Shown: in pieces, positions 16,020 through 26,100 of the stretch
Layout: every line of letters begins with the position of its first letter
Position numbering within the stretch: the first letter of the stretch is position 1
Source of the DNA: Actinoplanes italicus
GTDB lineage: Bacteria; Actinomycetota; Actinomycetes; Mycobacteriales; Micromonosporaceae
Direction: 5' to 3'
Assembly (NCBI RefSeq): GCF_003001815.1
Contig: NZ_PVMZ01000018.1
Span: 186,001 to 250,000, forward strand
DNA length: 64,000 nucleotides
Made by a program: the position numbers and the translations under genes
The notes under the pieces: model-generated
Told to the model about the DNA's origin: nothing
The model's database searches: none
The model's input: the letters and a program-made list of their open reading frames with translations, nothing else

Positions 16020-16361
16020 TCAGAGCAACGTGGCGAGCAGGAACCGGCTCAGTGGCAACGCGCTGCGGACCTCCTCGTCGTGCCCCCACACGATCCAGAC
16101 CGGCGGGTCGTCACCGTCCGGCAGGGTCGCCAGGCGGAAGCCGCCCTGGTTCTCCGCGCCGGAGGTCAGCCGTCCGGCGCCGTCGATGGTCATCAGGTGG
16201 GGCTCGAACAGGTGGTCCTGCCGGCCCAGCACGTCCTCGCGGGCGGCGGCGACCTCGTGCTCCGGGCGGTCGGAGACGCAGTCGAGTTCCAGCTCGTGGC
16301 GGATCGGGATGCCGTCGGCGGCGAGCGGGATGCTCGGCTTGAGCTCGCGCGCCCGGGTCAC
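16020..16361 (-). CDS. Truncated SMI1/KNR4-like protein, probably a relic
   Basis: 113 residues from a GTG. The end (AENQGGFRLATLPDGDDPPVWIVWGHDE then LSRFLLATLL) matches the C-terminal half of SUKH/SMI1-KNR4-like immunity-type proteins, which usually run 150-190 residues. The frame is open further upstream without a start codon right up to the stop of the beta-lactamase-fold gene, which lies in the same frame. No ribosome-binding site is seen. The N-terminal third of the domain appears to be missing, so this is either a decayed gene or a short variant. Confidence 0.5.
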   Translation of the reverse strand: MTRARELKPSIPLAADGIPIRHELELDCVSDRPEHEVAAAREDVLGRQDHLFEPHLMTIDGAGRLTSGAENQGGFRLATLPDGDDPPVWIVWGHDEEVRSALPLSRFLLATLL

Positions 16362-16418
16362 CGCGTCCCGGTCGAGGCGGACCAGATCGTAGCCGCGGGC
16401 GGACGGTGACGGGCACGG

Positions 16419-17354
16419 TCAGTACCTGAGGTGCTGGCGGGTCAGCTTGGCGATCCTCTCGGTCAGCTTGACGCCGGTCGTCATGTTCTTGTTGCGGCGG
16501 GTCAGGACGGCGATGGACACGTCGACCCTGCCGTTCTTCGAGGTGATCCGGCCGATGGTGTTGACCGCCCAGAGGCCGCCGTCGGCCGTACGCGTGTCCC
16601 ATCCGTTCTTGACCGTGAAGATCTCACCGGTCCTGGTGACCACCGGGACGCCCCAGTCCTGCGCCTTGTTCACGGTGTTCATCAGGGTGAACGCCGTCTT
16701 GCGGGAGGACGCGCTCAGCGGGCCCTTCGTGTCGACGAGCTCCTCGAGCAGGCGGATCTGGTCGGCGGCGGTGGTCTTCGTCAGGCCCCAGCGGGCGTTG
16801 ACGACCGTCTGGGTCAGGCCGAGCCGCTTGTTGCACTTCGTGACCGCGTTCCTGCCGCCGATCCGGTTGTACAGCGACGTGGTCGCGTTGTTGTCGCTGA
16901 GCCGGATCATCGGGCCGGCCAGCTTCATCTCGGCGGACGTCGGCCCGCGCCCGGCGTCCTGCGCCTTGAGCAGCATGCACGCGAGAACCTGCACCTTCAC
17001 GATGCTGGCGGTGTCGAACTTGACGGAACCGCGATGGACGTACCGCAGCCCGGTCTTCCGGTCGTAGACCGCGACCGAGAACTCACCCTTGACCGACTTC
17101 AGCGCCGCGTTCAGCTGGCTGATGCGTTTCGCCTGGTCGGAGGCGCCGAGCGCGGAGGCCCCGAGGGAGAGGGCGGGGGCGGACGAAGCGGGCGTGGCAG
17201 GCGGTACCGCTACCGCGGCCGCGACGACGGACGAGCTGGGAGCGGCCCATGCGGGCTTGGGCGCGTCGCTGCTCGTGCCGGCCACGACCAGGCCACCTCC
17301 CGCGACTGTCACGGTCAGCGCCGCGACGAGCATCCAGACCCGTATCGACCTCAT
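16419..17354 (-). CDS. Secreted class A beta-lactamase-fold serine hydrolase
   Basis: 311 residues with an N-terminal signal or anchor (helix at 6-26) and an Ala/Pro/Ser linker to about 72. The catalytic SxxK is SIVK (Ser117, Lys120), the second motif is SDN at 153-155, and the third is KNG at 249-251 in place of KTG. The omega-loop Glu of true class A enzymes is not obvious, so it may be a DD-peptidase-like or other serine hydrolase. It starts directly after the LysR stop, with a -10 element overlapping that stop. Confidence 0.85.
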   Translation of the reverse strand: MRSIRVWMLVAALTVTVAGGGLVVAGTSSDAPKPAWAAPSSSVVAAAVAVPPATPASSAPALSLGASALGASDQAKRISQLNAALKSVKGEFSVAVYDRKTGLRYVHRGSVKFDTASIVKVQVLACMLLKAQDAGRGPTSAEMKLAGPMIRLSDNNATTSLYNRIGGRNAVTKCNKRLGLTQTVVNARWGLTKTTAADQIRLLEELVDTKGPLSASSRKTAFTLMNTVNKAQDWGVPVVTRTGEIFTVKNGWDTRTADGGLWAVNTIGRITSKNGRVDVSIAVLTRRNKNMTTGVKLTERIAKLTRQHLRY

Positions 17355-17362
17355 GGCGGCCC

Positions 17363-17368
17363 ACTCTA
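17363..17368 (-). promoter_or_regulatory. -10 element of the beta-lactamase-fold gene
   Basis: TAGAGT on the minus strand, 8 nt before the ATG at 17354, overlapping the LysR stop codon. Confidence 0.45.
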
Positions 17369-18271
17369 ACGGACCGGACGGCCCGATCCGGGGAGGTAAT
17401 CGGCGGTCAGGGAGATCAACGCGCGGGCCGCGGCACCCGGTGGACGTCCGGCCGGGACCGCCAGCGACAGGGGCCAGCGCAGGTCAGCGCCGGTCACCGG
17501 AATCGACGCGATCCCGGCCACGCCGCCGGTCAGGAAACGCGGCAGAAGAGCGACACCGAGACCATGTCGTACGTACTCCGCGCTCATCCCGATGTCGGTG
17601 ATCTCGATCGTCACGTGCCTGCGTACCCCGGCCGCCGCGAACGCCCGGTCGGCGACGTCCCGATTGCCGTACCCGGCCGGCAGGTCGATGAAGTCCAGTC
17701 CGGCGAGCCGATCGATCGGCACCGTGGGCCGGTCGGCGAGCGGGTGGCCGAGCGGGACCGCGAGGTCCATGTCCGCGCTGGTCAGCTCCACCAGGTGCAC
17801 CCCGGCCGGCTGTGGCCCGGGCACCGAGACGAACGCCAGGTCGAGCCGGTGGTCGGCGAGCATCTCGACCAGCCCGCGCGAGCCCATCGGGGACACCGCG
17901 GTCCGGATCAGCACGCCGGGGTGGCGGCGGTGGTACTCGCCGAGCAGCGCCGGCAGGTCGATGACCCGGATCGAGGTGAGGGTACCGATCCGCAGGGTGC
18001 CGCGAAGGCCGCCGCTGACCTCGGCGACGGCGTCACGGGCGTCACGGGCCGCGTCGAGGGCGATCCGGGCGCGTGGCAGCAGGGCCTCGCCGGCGTCGGT
18101 GAGGCGGACGCGCTTGGTGTCGCGGTCGAGCAGCGGGGTGCCGAGCTCGCGTTCCAGGGTCTTGATCGCGGCGGAGACGGCGGACTGGACGACGTGCAGG
18201 CGGGCGGCGGCGCGGGTGAAGTGACGTTCCTCGGCGACGGCCACGAAATACTCGAGCTGACGTAGTTCCAC
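17366..18271 (-). CDS. LysR-family transcriptional regulator
   Basis: 301 residues from GTG (VELRQLEYFVAVAEERHF); the frame also allows ATG 5 codons upstream. The winged HTH is at 1-60 (FTRAAARLHVVQSAVSAAIKTLERELG) and the effector-binding domain at about 90-290. It is divergent from an MFS exporter with about 80 bp between the starts, the classic arrangement for activation of the exporter in response to its substrate. Confidence 0.92.
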   Translation of the reverse strand: MELRQLEYFVAVAEERHFTRAAARLHVVQSAVSAAIKTLERELGTPLLDRDTKRVRLTDAGEALLPRARIALDAARDARDAVAEVSGGLRGTLRIGTLTSIRVIDLPALLGEYHRRHPGVLIRTAVSPMGSRGLVEMLADHRLDLAFVSVPGPQPAGVHLVELTSADMDLAVPLGHPLADRPTVPIDRLAGLDFIDLPAGYGNRDVADRAFAAAGVRRHVTIEITDIGMSAEYVRHGLGVALLPRFLTGGVAGIASIPVTGADLRWPLSLAVPAGRPPGAAARALISLTADYLPGSGRPVR

Positions 18272-18287
18272 GACGGCAATCATCAAC

Positions 18288-18297
18288 GATCGCGATC
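18288..18297. promoter_or_regulatory. Palindrome GATCGCGATC between LysR and MFS genes
   Basis: A perfect 10-bp palindrome between the divergent genes. It could be part of a LysR recognition site, but no clear T-N11-A box is seen. Confidence 0.3.
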
Positions 18298-18353
18298 AGA
18301 CCGAGCGAGAAATTTCGTTGGCAGTGATGATCGGGGCGACGCACAGTCGGCGC

Positions 18354-19547
18354 ATGGCACTTCTGGAAGCACCCGTCGCACCCCGCACCCGAACCGGTTC
18401 CCGGGCCGGGTTCTGGGCCGTCGCGTTCGCGTTCGCGGTCGCGATGGCGTTCTCCACGGTTCCCGCTCCGCTCTATCCGCTGTACGGGTTCTCCACGTTC
18501 ACGGTCACGCTGGTGTTCGCCGCCTACGCGGTCGGCGTCGTGGCGAGCCTGGTCCTGGCCGGGCACGTGTCCGACCGGCTCGGGCGGCGGCGTGTCCTCG
18601 TGCCGGCGCTCGGGCTGGAGCTCGTGGCGGCGGTGCTGTTCCTGGCCGGGGACTCGGTGCCACTGCTGCTCGTCGCCCGGTTCGTCACCGGGCTCGGGGT
18701 CGGCATGATCACCGCGACCGCCACGGCGTACCTGCACGAACTGCACGCCGCCGAGCGGCCGGGTGCGCCCGGAACGCGGTTCGAGGTGGTGTCGACGGCC
18801 GCGAACATCGGCGGGCTCGGGCTGGGCACGCTGGTGGCCGGTGTGCTGGCGCAATTCGTGACGGCGCCACTGCGTACGCCGTACGCCGTCTTTGTGGTCC
18901 TGATCGTGGCTGCCGTCGCGGCCGTCACGCTGGCCCCGGAGACCGTGCGCCCGTCCGGCGCCTACCGGTACCGGCCGCAGCGCGTGACCACCGGCCGTGG
19001 CCCCGCCTACCTGGCCGCCGCCACCGGAGCGTTCGCCGCGTTCTCCGTCTTCGGCTTCTTCACCTCGGTGGCGCCCGGTTTCGTCGCCGGAACGCTGCAC
19101 CAGCCCTCCCGCGCCCTCGCCGGGCTGATCGTCTTCGCGGTCTTCGGCGGCTCGGCCGTCGCGCAGACCCTGACCACCGCTCTGAGCGCGCGAAGCAGGA
19201 CCACGCTCGGCCTGTCCGCGCAGGCGGCCGGCACGACAGCCCTGGTCAGCGGCATGCACCTGGCCAGCCTGCCGGTCTTCCTCATCGGCGGCCTGCTCGC
19301 CGCCGCGGGCGCGGGCGTCCTCTTCAAGGCGAGCATCGGTACGGTCGCCGCGCTCGCCGCGCCGCAGGACCGGGGAGCCGCGCTCGCCGGGCTCTTCCTG
19401 ATCGCCTACGTGGCGCTGGCCGTCTCCGCCCTCGCCATCGGCCTGGCCGCCCTGGTCGCCCCGGTCGTCACGGTGATGACCTGGTTCGCCGTCGCCCTCC
19501 TCGTGATGCTCACCGCCGTGGCAACCCTGACCCGCCGCCCCTCCTGA
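18354..19547 (+). CDS. MFS transporter, drug-efflux type
   Basis: 397 residues with 12 hydrophobic segments. The loop 2-3 motif is GHVSDRLGRRRVLV (residues near 64-77), the hallmark of the major facilitator superfamily, and LVARFVTGLGVGMITATATAYLHEL is TM4-5. Start chosen at ATG 18354 (MALLEAPVAPRTR). Divergent from the LysR gene, so substrate-induced efflux is likely; substrate is unknown. A hairpin follows the stop. Confidence 0.92.
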   Translation: MALLEAPVAPRTRTGSRAGFWAVAFAFAVAMAFSTVPAPLYPLYGFSTFTVTLVFAAYAVGVVASLVLAGHVSDRLGRRRVLVPALGLELVAAVLFLAGDSVPLLLVARFVTGLGVGMITATATAYLHELHAAERPGAPGTRFEVVSTAANIGGLGLGTLVAGVLAQFVTAPLRTPYAVFVVLIVAAVAAVTLAPETVRPSGAYRYRPQRVTTGRGPAYLAAATGAFAAFSVFGFFTSVAPGFVAGTLHQPSRALAGLIVFAVFGGSAVAQTLTTALSARSRTTLGLSAQAAGTTALVSGMHLASLPVFLIGGLLAAAGAGVLFKASIGTVAALAAPQDRGAALAGLFLIAYVALAVSALAIGLAALVAPVVTVMTWFAVALLVMLTAVATLTRRPS

Positions 19548-19563
19548 CCCGCTCTCCCCAGTT

Positions 19564-19608
19564 GTGTCGCACCGCTGCCGCAAGTCCGCCGAGACAACGG
19601 TGCGACAC
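19564..19608. terminator. Hairpin after the MFS gene
   Basis: GTGTCGCACCG and CGGTGCGACAC are exact 11-bp arms separated by 23 bp, 16 bp after the MFS stop. No U tract follows, as is common in actinomycetes. Confidence 0.5.
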
Positions 19609-19690
19609 GGCCGGGGTGGCGGGGCGGGAACCGCCTGACCCGGCCGTGGCATCCTGGTCACCTGTTCACGACGACGGCCCGGAGGACGCG

Positions 19691-20377
19691 GTGATCGAGA
19701 CGATGGTGGCCGAGGTGCTGGCCGAACTGGCCACGCTCGATGACCCGAAGGCCCGCGCGGTCAACGAGCGGCACGGTGACGACCACGGGGTCAACCTCGG
19801 CGCTCTGCGGGCGATCGCGAAACGGCTCAAGACCCAGCAGGACCTCGCCGTCGCGCTGTGGGCGACCGGCGACTCGGCGGCTCGGCTGGTGGCACTGCTC
19901 ATCTGCCGGCCGCGGGCGTTCGGGCGCGACGAGCTCGACACCATGCTGCGCGAGGCGCGTACGCCGAAGGTGCAGGACTGGCTGGTCAACTACGTGGTCA
20001 AGAAGAACCCGCACGCCGAGGAACTGCGCCTGCACTGGTCGGCCGACGAGGACCCGGTGGTCGCGAGCGCCGGGTGGGCGCTGACCGTCGAACGGGTCGC
20101 GAAGAAGCCCGCCGGACTCGACCTGGACGGGCTGCTGGACGTCATCGAGCAGCGGATGAAGGAAGCCCCCGACCGGCTGCAGTGGGCCATGAACCACTGC
20201 CTGGCCCAGATCGGCATCTCGCACGCCGATCAGCGGGCCCGGGCCGTCGCCATCGGCGAGCGCCTGGAGGTCCTGAAGGACTATCCGACGCCGCCGAACT
20301 GCACGTCACCGTACGCGCCGATCTGGATCGCGGAGATGGTTCGCCGCCAGGAGCCGGCGCCCGCCGGACGGTCGTGA
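19691..20377 (+). CDS. DNA alkylation repair protein, AlkD-like
   Basis: 228 residues from GTG 19691 (VIETMVAEVLAELATL); an ATG four codons on is possible. The HEAT-like helical repeats of the PF08713 group are evident: DHGVNLGALRAIAKRLK, ATGDSAARLVALLICRP, TPKVQDWLVNYVVKKNP, DPVVASAGWALTVERVA, and the end APIWIAEMVRRQ. AlkD-type proteins bind alkylated DNA and flip out damaged bases. No operon partner is obvious except the membrane protein that overlaps its stop by 4 nt. Confidence 0.9.
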   Translation: MIETMVAEVLAELATLDDPKARAVNERHGDDHGVNLGALRAIAKRLKTQQDLAVALWATGDSAARLVALLICRPRAFGRDELDTMLREARTPKVQDWLVNYVVKKNPHAEELRLHWSADEDPVVASAGWALTVERVAKKPAGLDLDGLLDVIEQRMKEAPDRLQWAMNHCLAQIGISHADQRARAVAIGERLEVLKDYPTPPNCTSPYAPIWIAEMVRRQEPAPAGRS

Positions 20378-20880
20378 CCGGCGACGCGGTCCTGGTGATC
20401 GGCGGCATCACGGCGGCCTTCGTGCTCGCGCCGGTCGTCTTGTTTCCCCGGCGCTCGGTGGTGGGCCCGAGGCAGCTGCTCACCGGGGCCGGCAGCGGCG
20501 CGGCGGCGGCCGCGGTCTGGCTGGTCGTCGTGCTGGTCGCGCCGCCCGTTCCGCCGTCGACCGGAGCAGCGCTCGCCGTCACGGGGGCGGCCGCGCTGAT
20601 CGCCGGGTTCGCCGGGTCCGGTCGTGGCCCGGGCCGTCTGCTCGCCGCGCTGCTGGCCGCGGCCACCGCGATGGGGCTGATCTTCGCGATGGTGGTGACG
20701 CTCGCACACTGGGGGCCGGACACGATCGTCCCGGACGTCACTCCGCAGGCACCCGAGGCGTTGCGCATCCCCGAGAGCCGGATCGAGATGGTCGACCCGT
20801 ATGTGCTGATCCTGGTGCTCGGCGCCCTGGCCGCGGCCGCACTGAGCGTTGTCACGGCGCTGAACCGCCGACGGCGCTGA
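20374..20880 (+). CDS. Small multi-pass membrane protein
   Basis: 168 residues, GTG start overlapping the alkD-like stop (GTGA). About five hydrophobic segments: 4-22, 34-55, 63-78, 85-103 and 142-162, with a short outside loop after the fourth (WGPDTIVPDVTPQ). No recognised family. Probably translated with the alkD-like gene. A short hairpin (CTCAGC/GCTGAG at 20912-20933) follows the stop. Confidence 0.65.
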   Translation: MTGDAVLVIGGITAAFVLAPVVLFPRRSVVGPRQLLTGAGSGAAAAAVWLVVVLVAPPVPPSTGAALAVTGAAALIAGFAGSGRGPGRLLAALLAAATAMGLIFAMVVTLAHWGPDTIVPDVTPQAPEALRIPESRIEMVDPYVLILVLGALAAAALSVVTALNRRRR

Positions 20881-20958
20881 ACCACGGCCGGCTCCACCCG
20901 GACCACGGCCCTCAGCCGCCGGCGGCGCTGAGCCGGGGCATCGTGCGAGACTGCCGCC

Positions 20959-21555
20959 GTGGATCATGAACTGACCCCTGCCGGGCAGGCTGTGTTCGAC
21001 CATCTGACCACCCGGTTCGACGGTGGCCCGCCTGTTGTTTCACCGCCGGCGCCGGGGCCGGCCCGTGCCCTGGTCCCCGACCTGCACATCGTCCGCCTCA
21101 CTCCACCGGGCCCGGGCTGGGTCTATGCCACGACCGGCCTGTGGGAGGCCACTCAGCGGGACGGGCACGGACTGGAGTTCGTGCTCCACGCCCCGCGGGT
21201 GGACGACGTGACCCACATCGAGACGCTGTCCATGGTCGGCTACTACCACGCCAGCGGCGGCGACTACACGCTCGGCCTCGGTCACACCGTCCCGATCGGG
21301 CGGCCGTGGCAGCCGGGGTCGGCCTGTGATCATCTGCTGGTCAGCCTGCCCTACCCGTGGGGGCCGGAGTTCGAGCGCTGCGAGGTGCCGGGCGGGCACG
21401 CGCAGCTGCTGTGGCTGCTGCCGATCACCGCGGCGGAGAAGCGATATCGGCATGAGCACGGTCTCGAGGCCCTCGAACAGCTCTTCGAGGAGGCCGAGAT
21501 CATTCCGAACGACCCGCTGCGGGACTGCGTCGTGGCTTCGCGAGGTAAGCGGTGA
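20959..21555 (+). CDS. SUFU (suppressor of fused)-domain protein
   Basis: 198 residues, GTG start. The features of the bacterial SUFU family are visible: WVYATTGLWEA near 55, GLEFVLHAP, then LLVSLPYPWGPEF, LLWLLPITAAEKRYRHEHG and LEQLFEEAEI towards the end. The bacterial proteins are found in toxin-immunity contexts and elsewhere; function is mostly unknown. Its last 56 bp overlap the convergent phosphotransferase gene. Confidence 0.9.
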   Translation: MDHELTPAGQAVFDHLTTRFDGGPPVVSPPAPGPARALVPDLHIVRLTPPGPGWVYATTGLWEATQRDGHGLEFVLHAPRVDDVTHIETLSMVGYYHASGGDYTLGLGHTVPIGRPWQPGSACDHLLVSLPYPWGPEFERCEVPGGHAQLLWLLPITAAEKRYRHEHGLEALEQLFEEAEIIPNDPLRDCVVASRGKR

Positions 21556-22480
21556 GGTAACGGAGGGCCGCGGCGGCGTCCGCCCCGTCGCCGTGCGGGG
21601 CTCGCAGATCCGCGGTGAACGCGGCCACATCGGCCAGCACCCACCGGACACGGTGAAAAGCGATGCCGGACGGCAGGCCGGCGGAGCCGGTGGTCAGGCC
21701 GGCGGAGCCGGTGGTCAGGCCGGCGAACGCCGGGGTCAGCATCCACAGGTCGCGGGCGGGCGGGGCGATCCGCGCCGTCGTCCAGTCGATGAGGCGGAGA
21801 CCGCCGGAGGTCCGCAGCACGTTCCCCGGATGCGGCTCGCCGTGGGTGATCACCCAGTCCGCCGCGGTCTCTCCGACGAGGTGCGCCAGCCGGTCGAAGT
21901 CGGCGAGCCGCCGCCGGATCCGGTCCTGATGACGACCGAGCAGGTGACGCGCCGGTTCGGCGTGCGGGCCGGAGGTCCACGGCCGGTCCAGGTCGGCCAG
22001 GGCTTCGAGCAGCCCGGCCCGGCCCGGGAGCCGCAGGTCGTCGCGCGGCGCGAGGTGTGCGACCGTGTCGGTGGCCCGGTGCAGGGCGGTGAGCAGGGCC
22101 GTCATCTCGGGCAGATCGGCGTCGGGGTGCGGGCCGAACTCGCCGGCGACGCCCTCGATCATCGGGAACACCGCCAGCGCGTATCGGTGACCGAGCCGTC
22201 GCAGCACGGCGCCGTCGACGGCCGGGACAGGAGCGACGACGAACGCGAGCCCGGCGTCGCGGTGCAGGGTCAGCGCGGTCTCCATCGACCGCCGCAGGTC
22301 GTCGAAGCCGGTCTTGTCCACCTTGACGAACCAGGTATCGCCCGAGCGGTCGACGGCTGACCAGTGGTAGCTGCCCGCACCGACCGGCAGGTAGTCGAGG
22401 GAACGGGTCTCGATGGTCCAGCCGGCGGCCAGTGCGGAGATCAGGTCGGACTCGGCCAGACCCGGTGGGCGGTCACGCAT
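21500..22480 (-). CDS. APH-family phosphotransferase
   Basis: 326 residues. The Brenner-type motif is ITHGEPHPGNVL (catalytic Asp replaced by Glu at GEPHPG) and the Mg-binding loop is LIDWTTA. The ATP-side Lys is in TWFVKVDK. The family includes aminoglycoside, homoserine and other small-molecule kinases; substrate is unknown. A 7-residue repeat (AGLTTGS twice, then AGLPSG) follows the activation region and is encoded by 21-bp DNA repeats. The 3' end overlaps the SUFU gene. Confidence 0.85.
   Translation of the reverse strand: MRDRPPGLAESDLISALAAGWTIETRSLDYLPVGAGSYHWSAVDRSGDTWFVKVDKTGFDDLRRSMETALTLHRDAGLAFVVAPVPAVDGAVLRRLGHRYALAVFPMIEGVAGEFGPHPDADLPEMTALLTALHRATDTVAHLAPRDDLRLPGRAGLLEALADLDRPWTSGPHAEPARHLLGRHQDRIRRRLADFDRLAHLVGETAADWVITHGEPHPGNVLRTSGGLRLIDWTTARIAPPARDLWMLTPAFAGLTTGSAGLTTGSAGLPSGIAFHRVRWVLADVAAFTADLRAPHGDGADAAAALRYLTAYLAKPRRSPAAGRSE
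21674..21731. repeat. 21-bp in-frame repeat in the phosphotransferase gene
   Basis: Two exact copies at 21674 and 21695 and a partial third at 21716, encoding AGLTTGS. The unit is a multiple of three. Confidence 0.8.
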
Positions 22481-22529
22481 GGGTGTCGATTGTCCGCCGA
22501 CTGCTTCGGACGTACCGCGGGAGGGGTTT

Positions 22530-23015
22530 TCACCAGCCGCTGAGCCGCAACGGCTCGGCCGCCCGCCACGCCTCGACGCACGCCGCGGAATAGGAGTGGA
22601 GCTCGGGTGGCAGCGCGTCCCAGTGGAACCACTCGATGCCCGCGCACTTGTGCGGCTCGGCGTTGACCGGTTGCCCGTGCCGGACTGGGTCGAAGGTGAC
22701 CGCGAATGTCAGGCCGATGCGGGTGTGACCGGCCGGTGTGCGGTGGTGGACGGTCGTGACAAGGCGTGGCTCGTCGGGGGCGAGGAGCAGGCCGATCTCC
22801 TCGGTGGTCTCGCGGCGCAGGGCGGTGAGCGCGTCCTCGCCGTGCTCGAGTTTGCCGCTCGGAAGATTCCACAGGCCGTCGGCGTAGCCGGTGCCGTCGC
22901 GCAGGGCGAGCAGCACACGGTCGCCGTGGGCGAGGATCAGGAACACGTCGATCGGATGCGTCGGACGGGCCCGGACCGTGGCCGGGCGGCCGGCGGGAAG
23001 GCGATGCGTCGGCAT
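22530..23015 (-). CDS. Nudix hydrolase
   Basis: 161 residues. The Nudix box GKLEHGEDALTALRRETTEE followed by IGL fits GX5EX7REUXEEXGU with all the metal-binding glutamates present. The segment before it, ADGLWNLPSG, is the usual lead-in. It hydrolyses nucleoside diphosphates linked to another moiety; substrate not predictable. It sits 50 bp from the APH-like gene on the same strand. Confidence 0.92.
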   Translation of the reverse strand: MPTHRLPAGRPATVRARPTHPIDVFLILAHGDRVLLALRDGTGYADGLWNLPSGKLEHGEDALTALRRETTEEIGLLLAPDEPRLVTTVHHRTPAGHTRIGLTFAVTFDPVRHGQPVNAEPHKCAGIEWFHWDALPPELHSYSAACVEAWRAAEPLRLSGW

Positions 23016-23172
23016 GCCCGGATTCCATCACGGGGGTACGACACTTCGCGTTCCGTGGCACCCGTGCGGGTGATCGGGACGGCCGGGCGACGGCGTTGAC
23101 GGGAGTACCGCGTCGTGTCGAGACTCTTCCCATGGGGCACGAAGCGGGCCACACCGGGACGGGGATCTGAGC

Positions 23173-26100
23173 GTGCCCGTCTCCCCGCTGCTGCCCGGCG
23201 ACCCGGACCGGCTGGGTGCGCATGTGATCACCGGCCGGCTCGGCTCCGGCGGGATGGGCACCGTCTATCTCGGGCTCTCACCGGACGGGCAGCGGGTGGC
23301 GGTCAAGGTGGTGCGGCCGGAGCAGGCCGCCGATCCGAAGTTCCTGGCCCGGTTCCGCAGCGAGGTGCGCCGGGCCCGTCAGGTGCCGCCGTTCTGCACG
23401 GCCGCCGTGCTGCACGACGATCTGGAGCACATCCCGCCGTACCTGGTCGTCGAGTATGTGGACGGCCCGAGCCTGGCCGAGGTGGTCCGCGACGACGGTC
23501 CTCTCACCCCGACGGAGGCGTACGCCATAGCGGTCGGCGTGGCCACGGCGCTGGTCGCCATCCACGGGGCGGGTGTCGTGCACCGCGACCTGAAACCGGC
23601 GAACGTGCTGCTCGCCGTCGGACTGCCCAAGGTGATCGACTTCGGGATCGCCCGCGGTGTCGACCTGAGCGCCGAGCTGACCGGACCGGACCAGGTCGTC
23701 GGCACGATCGGCTACCTCGCGCCGGAATGCCTGGACACAGCGGCCCGCGACCGGGTGGGGCCCGCCGCGGACGTGTTCGCGTGGGGTGTGCTGGTCGGGT
23801 TCGCGGCCACCGGCCGGACCCCGTTCGACGGCGGTTCGCCGCTGGCCACGATCGGCCGGATCCTGACCCAGCCGCCGGACCTGGCCGGGATTCCGGAGCC
23901 GCTGCGGCCTCTGGCCGCGGCCGCCCTGGAGAAGGACCCGGCCCGTCGCCCGTCGGCGAACCAGCTGCTGGACGGCCTGCTGTCAGCGGGGCGGCCGGAC
24001 GTTCCGGGCCCGGACATGACGCCCGAGCTGCGGCGGGCGGCGCTCGCGGCGCGGGCCGGGAACCGTCCGGCTCGCCGCTGGATCGGCCGTGTGGTGGCCG
24101 CCGCGCTGGTGGCCGGCCTGCTGACGGCGTCCGGGATGGCGCTGGCCCGATCCACGGAGCGGGTGGAACGGCAGGACCGGGCCCTGGTCCAGCGTGATCT
24201 GCTGGACCGGTCGGGGCGGGCCCTGGAGACCGATCCCGGCCTGGCGCTGCGGCTGGCGGTGAGCGCCGAGTCGATCAGCCCGTCGGATCGCGGCCGGGCC
24301 GCGATCGACGCCGCCCTGGCCACCGGGTACGACGGCGAGCTGAGCCCGGACGAGGCGGTGTACACGACCGAGTTCCGCGGCGACGGGCGGATGGTGGCGG
24401 CCGCCGGCGCCGGTGACGTCGGCCTGTGGTCGGTGGAGGGCAGCCGGTTCACGCGGGTGGGCGCGCTGGCGACGGCCGGCGGTGAGACCACCGATCTGTC
24501 GTTCAGCCCGGACGGCCGGACCGTGGCGACGGCCGGGGCACGGTTGCAGCTGTGGGACACGGCCGGGGCGTATCCGCTGGCCGAGCTGAGCGGGCAGGCG
24601 TGGGACGCGGTGCAGTTCAGCGGGGACGGCGAACGGCTGCTGACCGTCGCGGACCGGCTGGAGCTGTGGGACGTACAGGACCGGAAGCAGCCGAGGTCGG
24701 TGTGGAGCACCCCGGCGGGCACGGCGACACGCGGCGGCGCCCGGCTCAGCCCGGACGGCACGCTGCTCGCCGGGGTCGCCGAGGGAGAGCTGCTGACGAT
24801 CTGGGCGGCCCGGGGTACGCCGCGCCGGCTCTCGGTCGTCACCGACGCCGACGCGGTGATCAACCTGGCGTTCAGCCCGGACGGCAAGCGTCTGGCGGCG
24901 GCCACGGTCAGCGACGGGGTGCGGCTGTACGACCTGGGCGATCCGGCGAAGCCACGGCTGCTGTCGACGTTCGCGGCCGACGACGGGACGGTCACGGCGC
25001 TGGCGTTCGACCGGACCGGGAGCCTGCTGGCGGTCGGCAGCGAGCAGCGGACCGTGGGCCTGTGGAGCGTCGCCGAGGCGGCCAGGCCACAGGCGCTGCG
25101 GACCCTGCGCCGCGACGGCGGATGGATCTCGTCGGTGGACTTCACGCCGGACGGGAACCGGCTGCTCACCGCGGGCTGGCAGGGCGCCTTCCGGTCGGCG
25201 GCGCTGTGGCGGGTCGCCCCGTTCGCGCCGGTGCGGCGGACCCGGCTCGACGCTGACGCTGACCCGATCCGGCTGGTCGGGATCTCCGGATCGGACGTGC
25301 TGGTGGTGACGGCGCTGGGCGGCGAACGGGTGGAGTTCTGGGATCTCCGGGATCCGGACCGGCCGGTGCGGGGTCGCGCCGGCTTCCGGGCGTCGGGTGC
25401 GTCCCGGGTCCGGCCGGGGGCGGCTCTGCTCTACGCCAACGGTGCGGTCTACGACCTGTCCGGCGCCGAGCCGCGACGCCTGCTGGAGGGTGTCGTCGAC
25501 GCCGACCCGGATCGTGGGCTGGCCGCGGTCCTGCGTGACGGGGAGCGGGTGCAGATCCATCGGGTGTCCCCCGGCGGGAATCCTCAGATGCTCGCCGAGA
25601 TCCCCGCCGCCTACGTCGCCTCGGTCACTTTCGACCAGGTCACCGGCCATCTGGTGATCGCCGACGACAACGGTGGCGCGGAGTCGGCGCTGACCGTCTG
25701 GGATCTGTCCGACCCGGCCGCGCCGTCGCGTGTCGCGGCGCTCGCGGCGCAGGGTGGGGTGCGGGCGCTGGAGGCGCGCGGCGGTTCGGTGGTCACCGTG
25801 GATCGCGAGGTCGTGACGTGGAACGGCCGCGACGGGAGTGCCAGGGTGGTGCGTTCGGCGCCGCGGCCGGGCGGCCGGATCGCCGGGATCGGCGCCGTCA
25901 CGCTGTCCGCCGACCGTACGCTCCTGGCCGTCACCGGTCGTGCCGGCACCGAGTTGTGGAGCCTGCCCGCCGGCGCCGACCCGCTGCTGGTGGCGGTGCT
26001 GCCGGGTGAGCCGACGTCGGCCGCTTTCAGCCCGCGCGGACCGCTGCTGGCCGTCGCCGATCCGGGTGGCACCACGGTCTGGGACACCAGCGCCGTGCAG

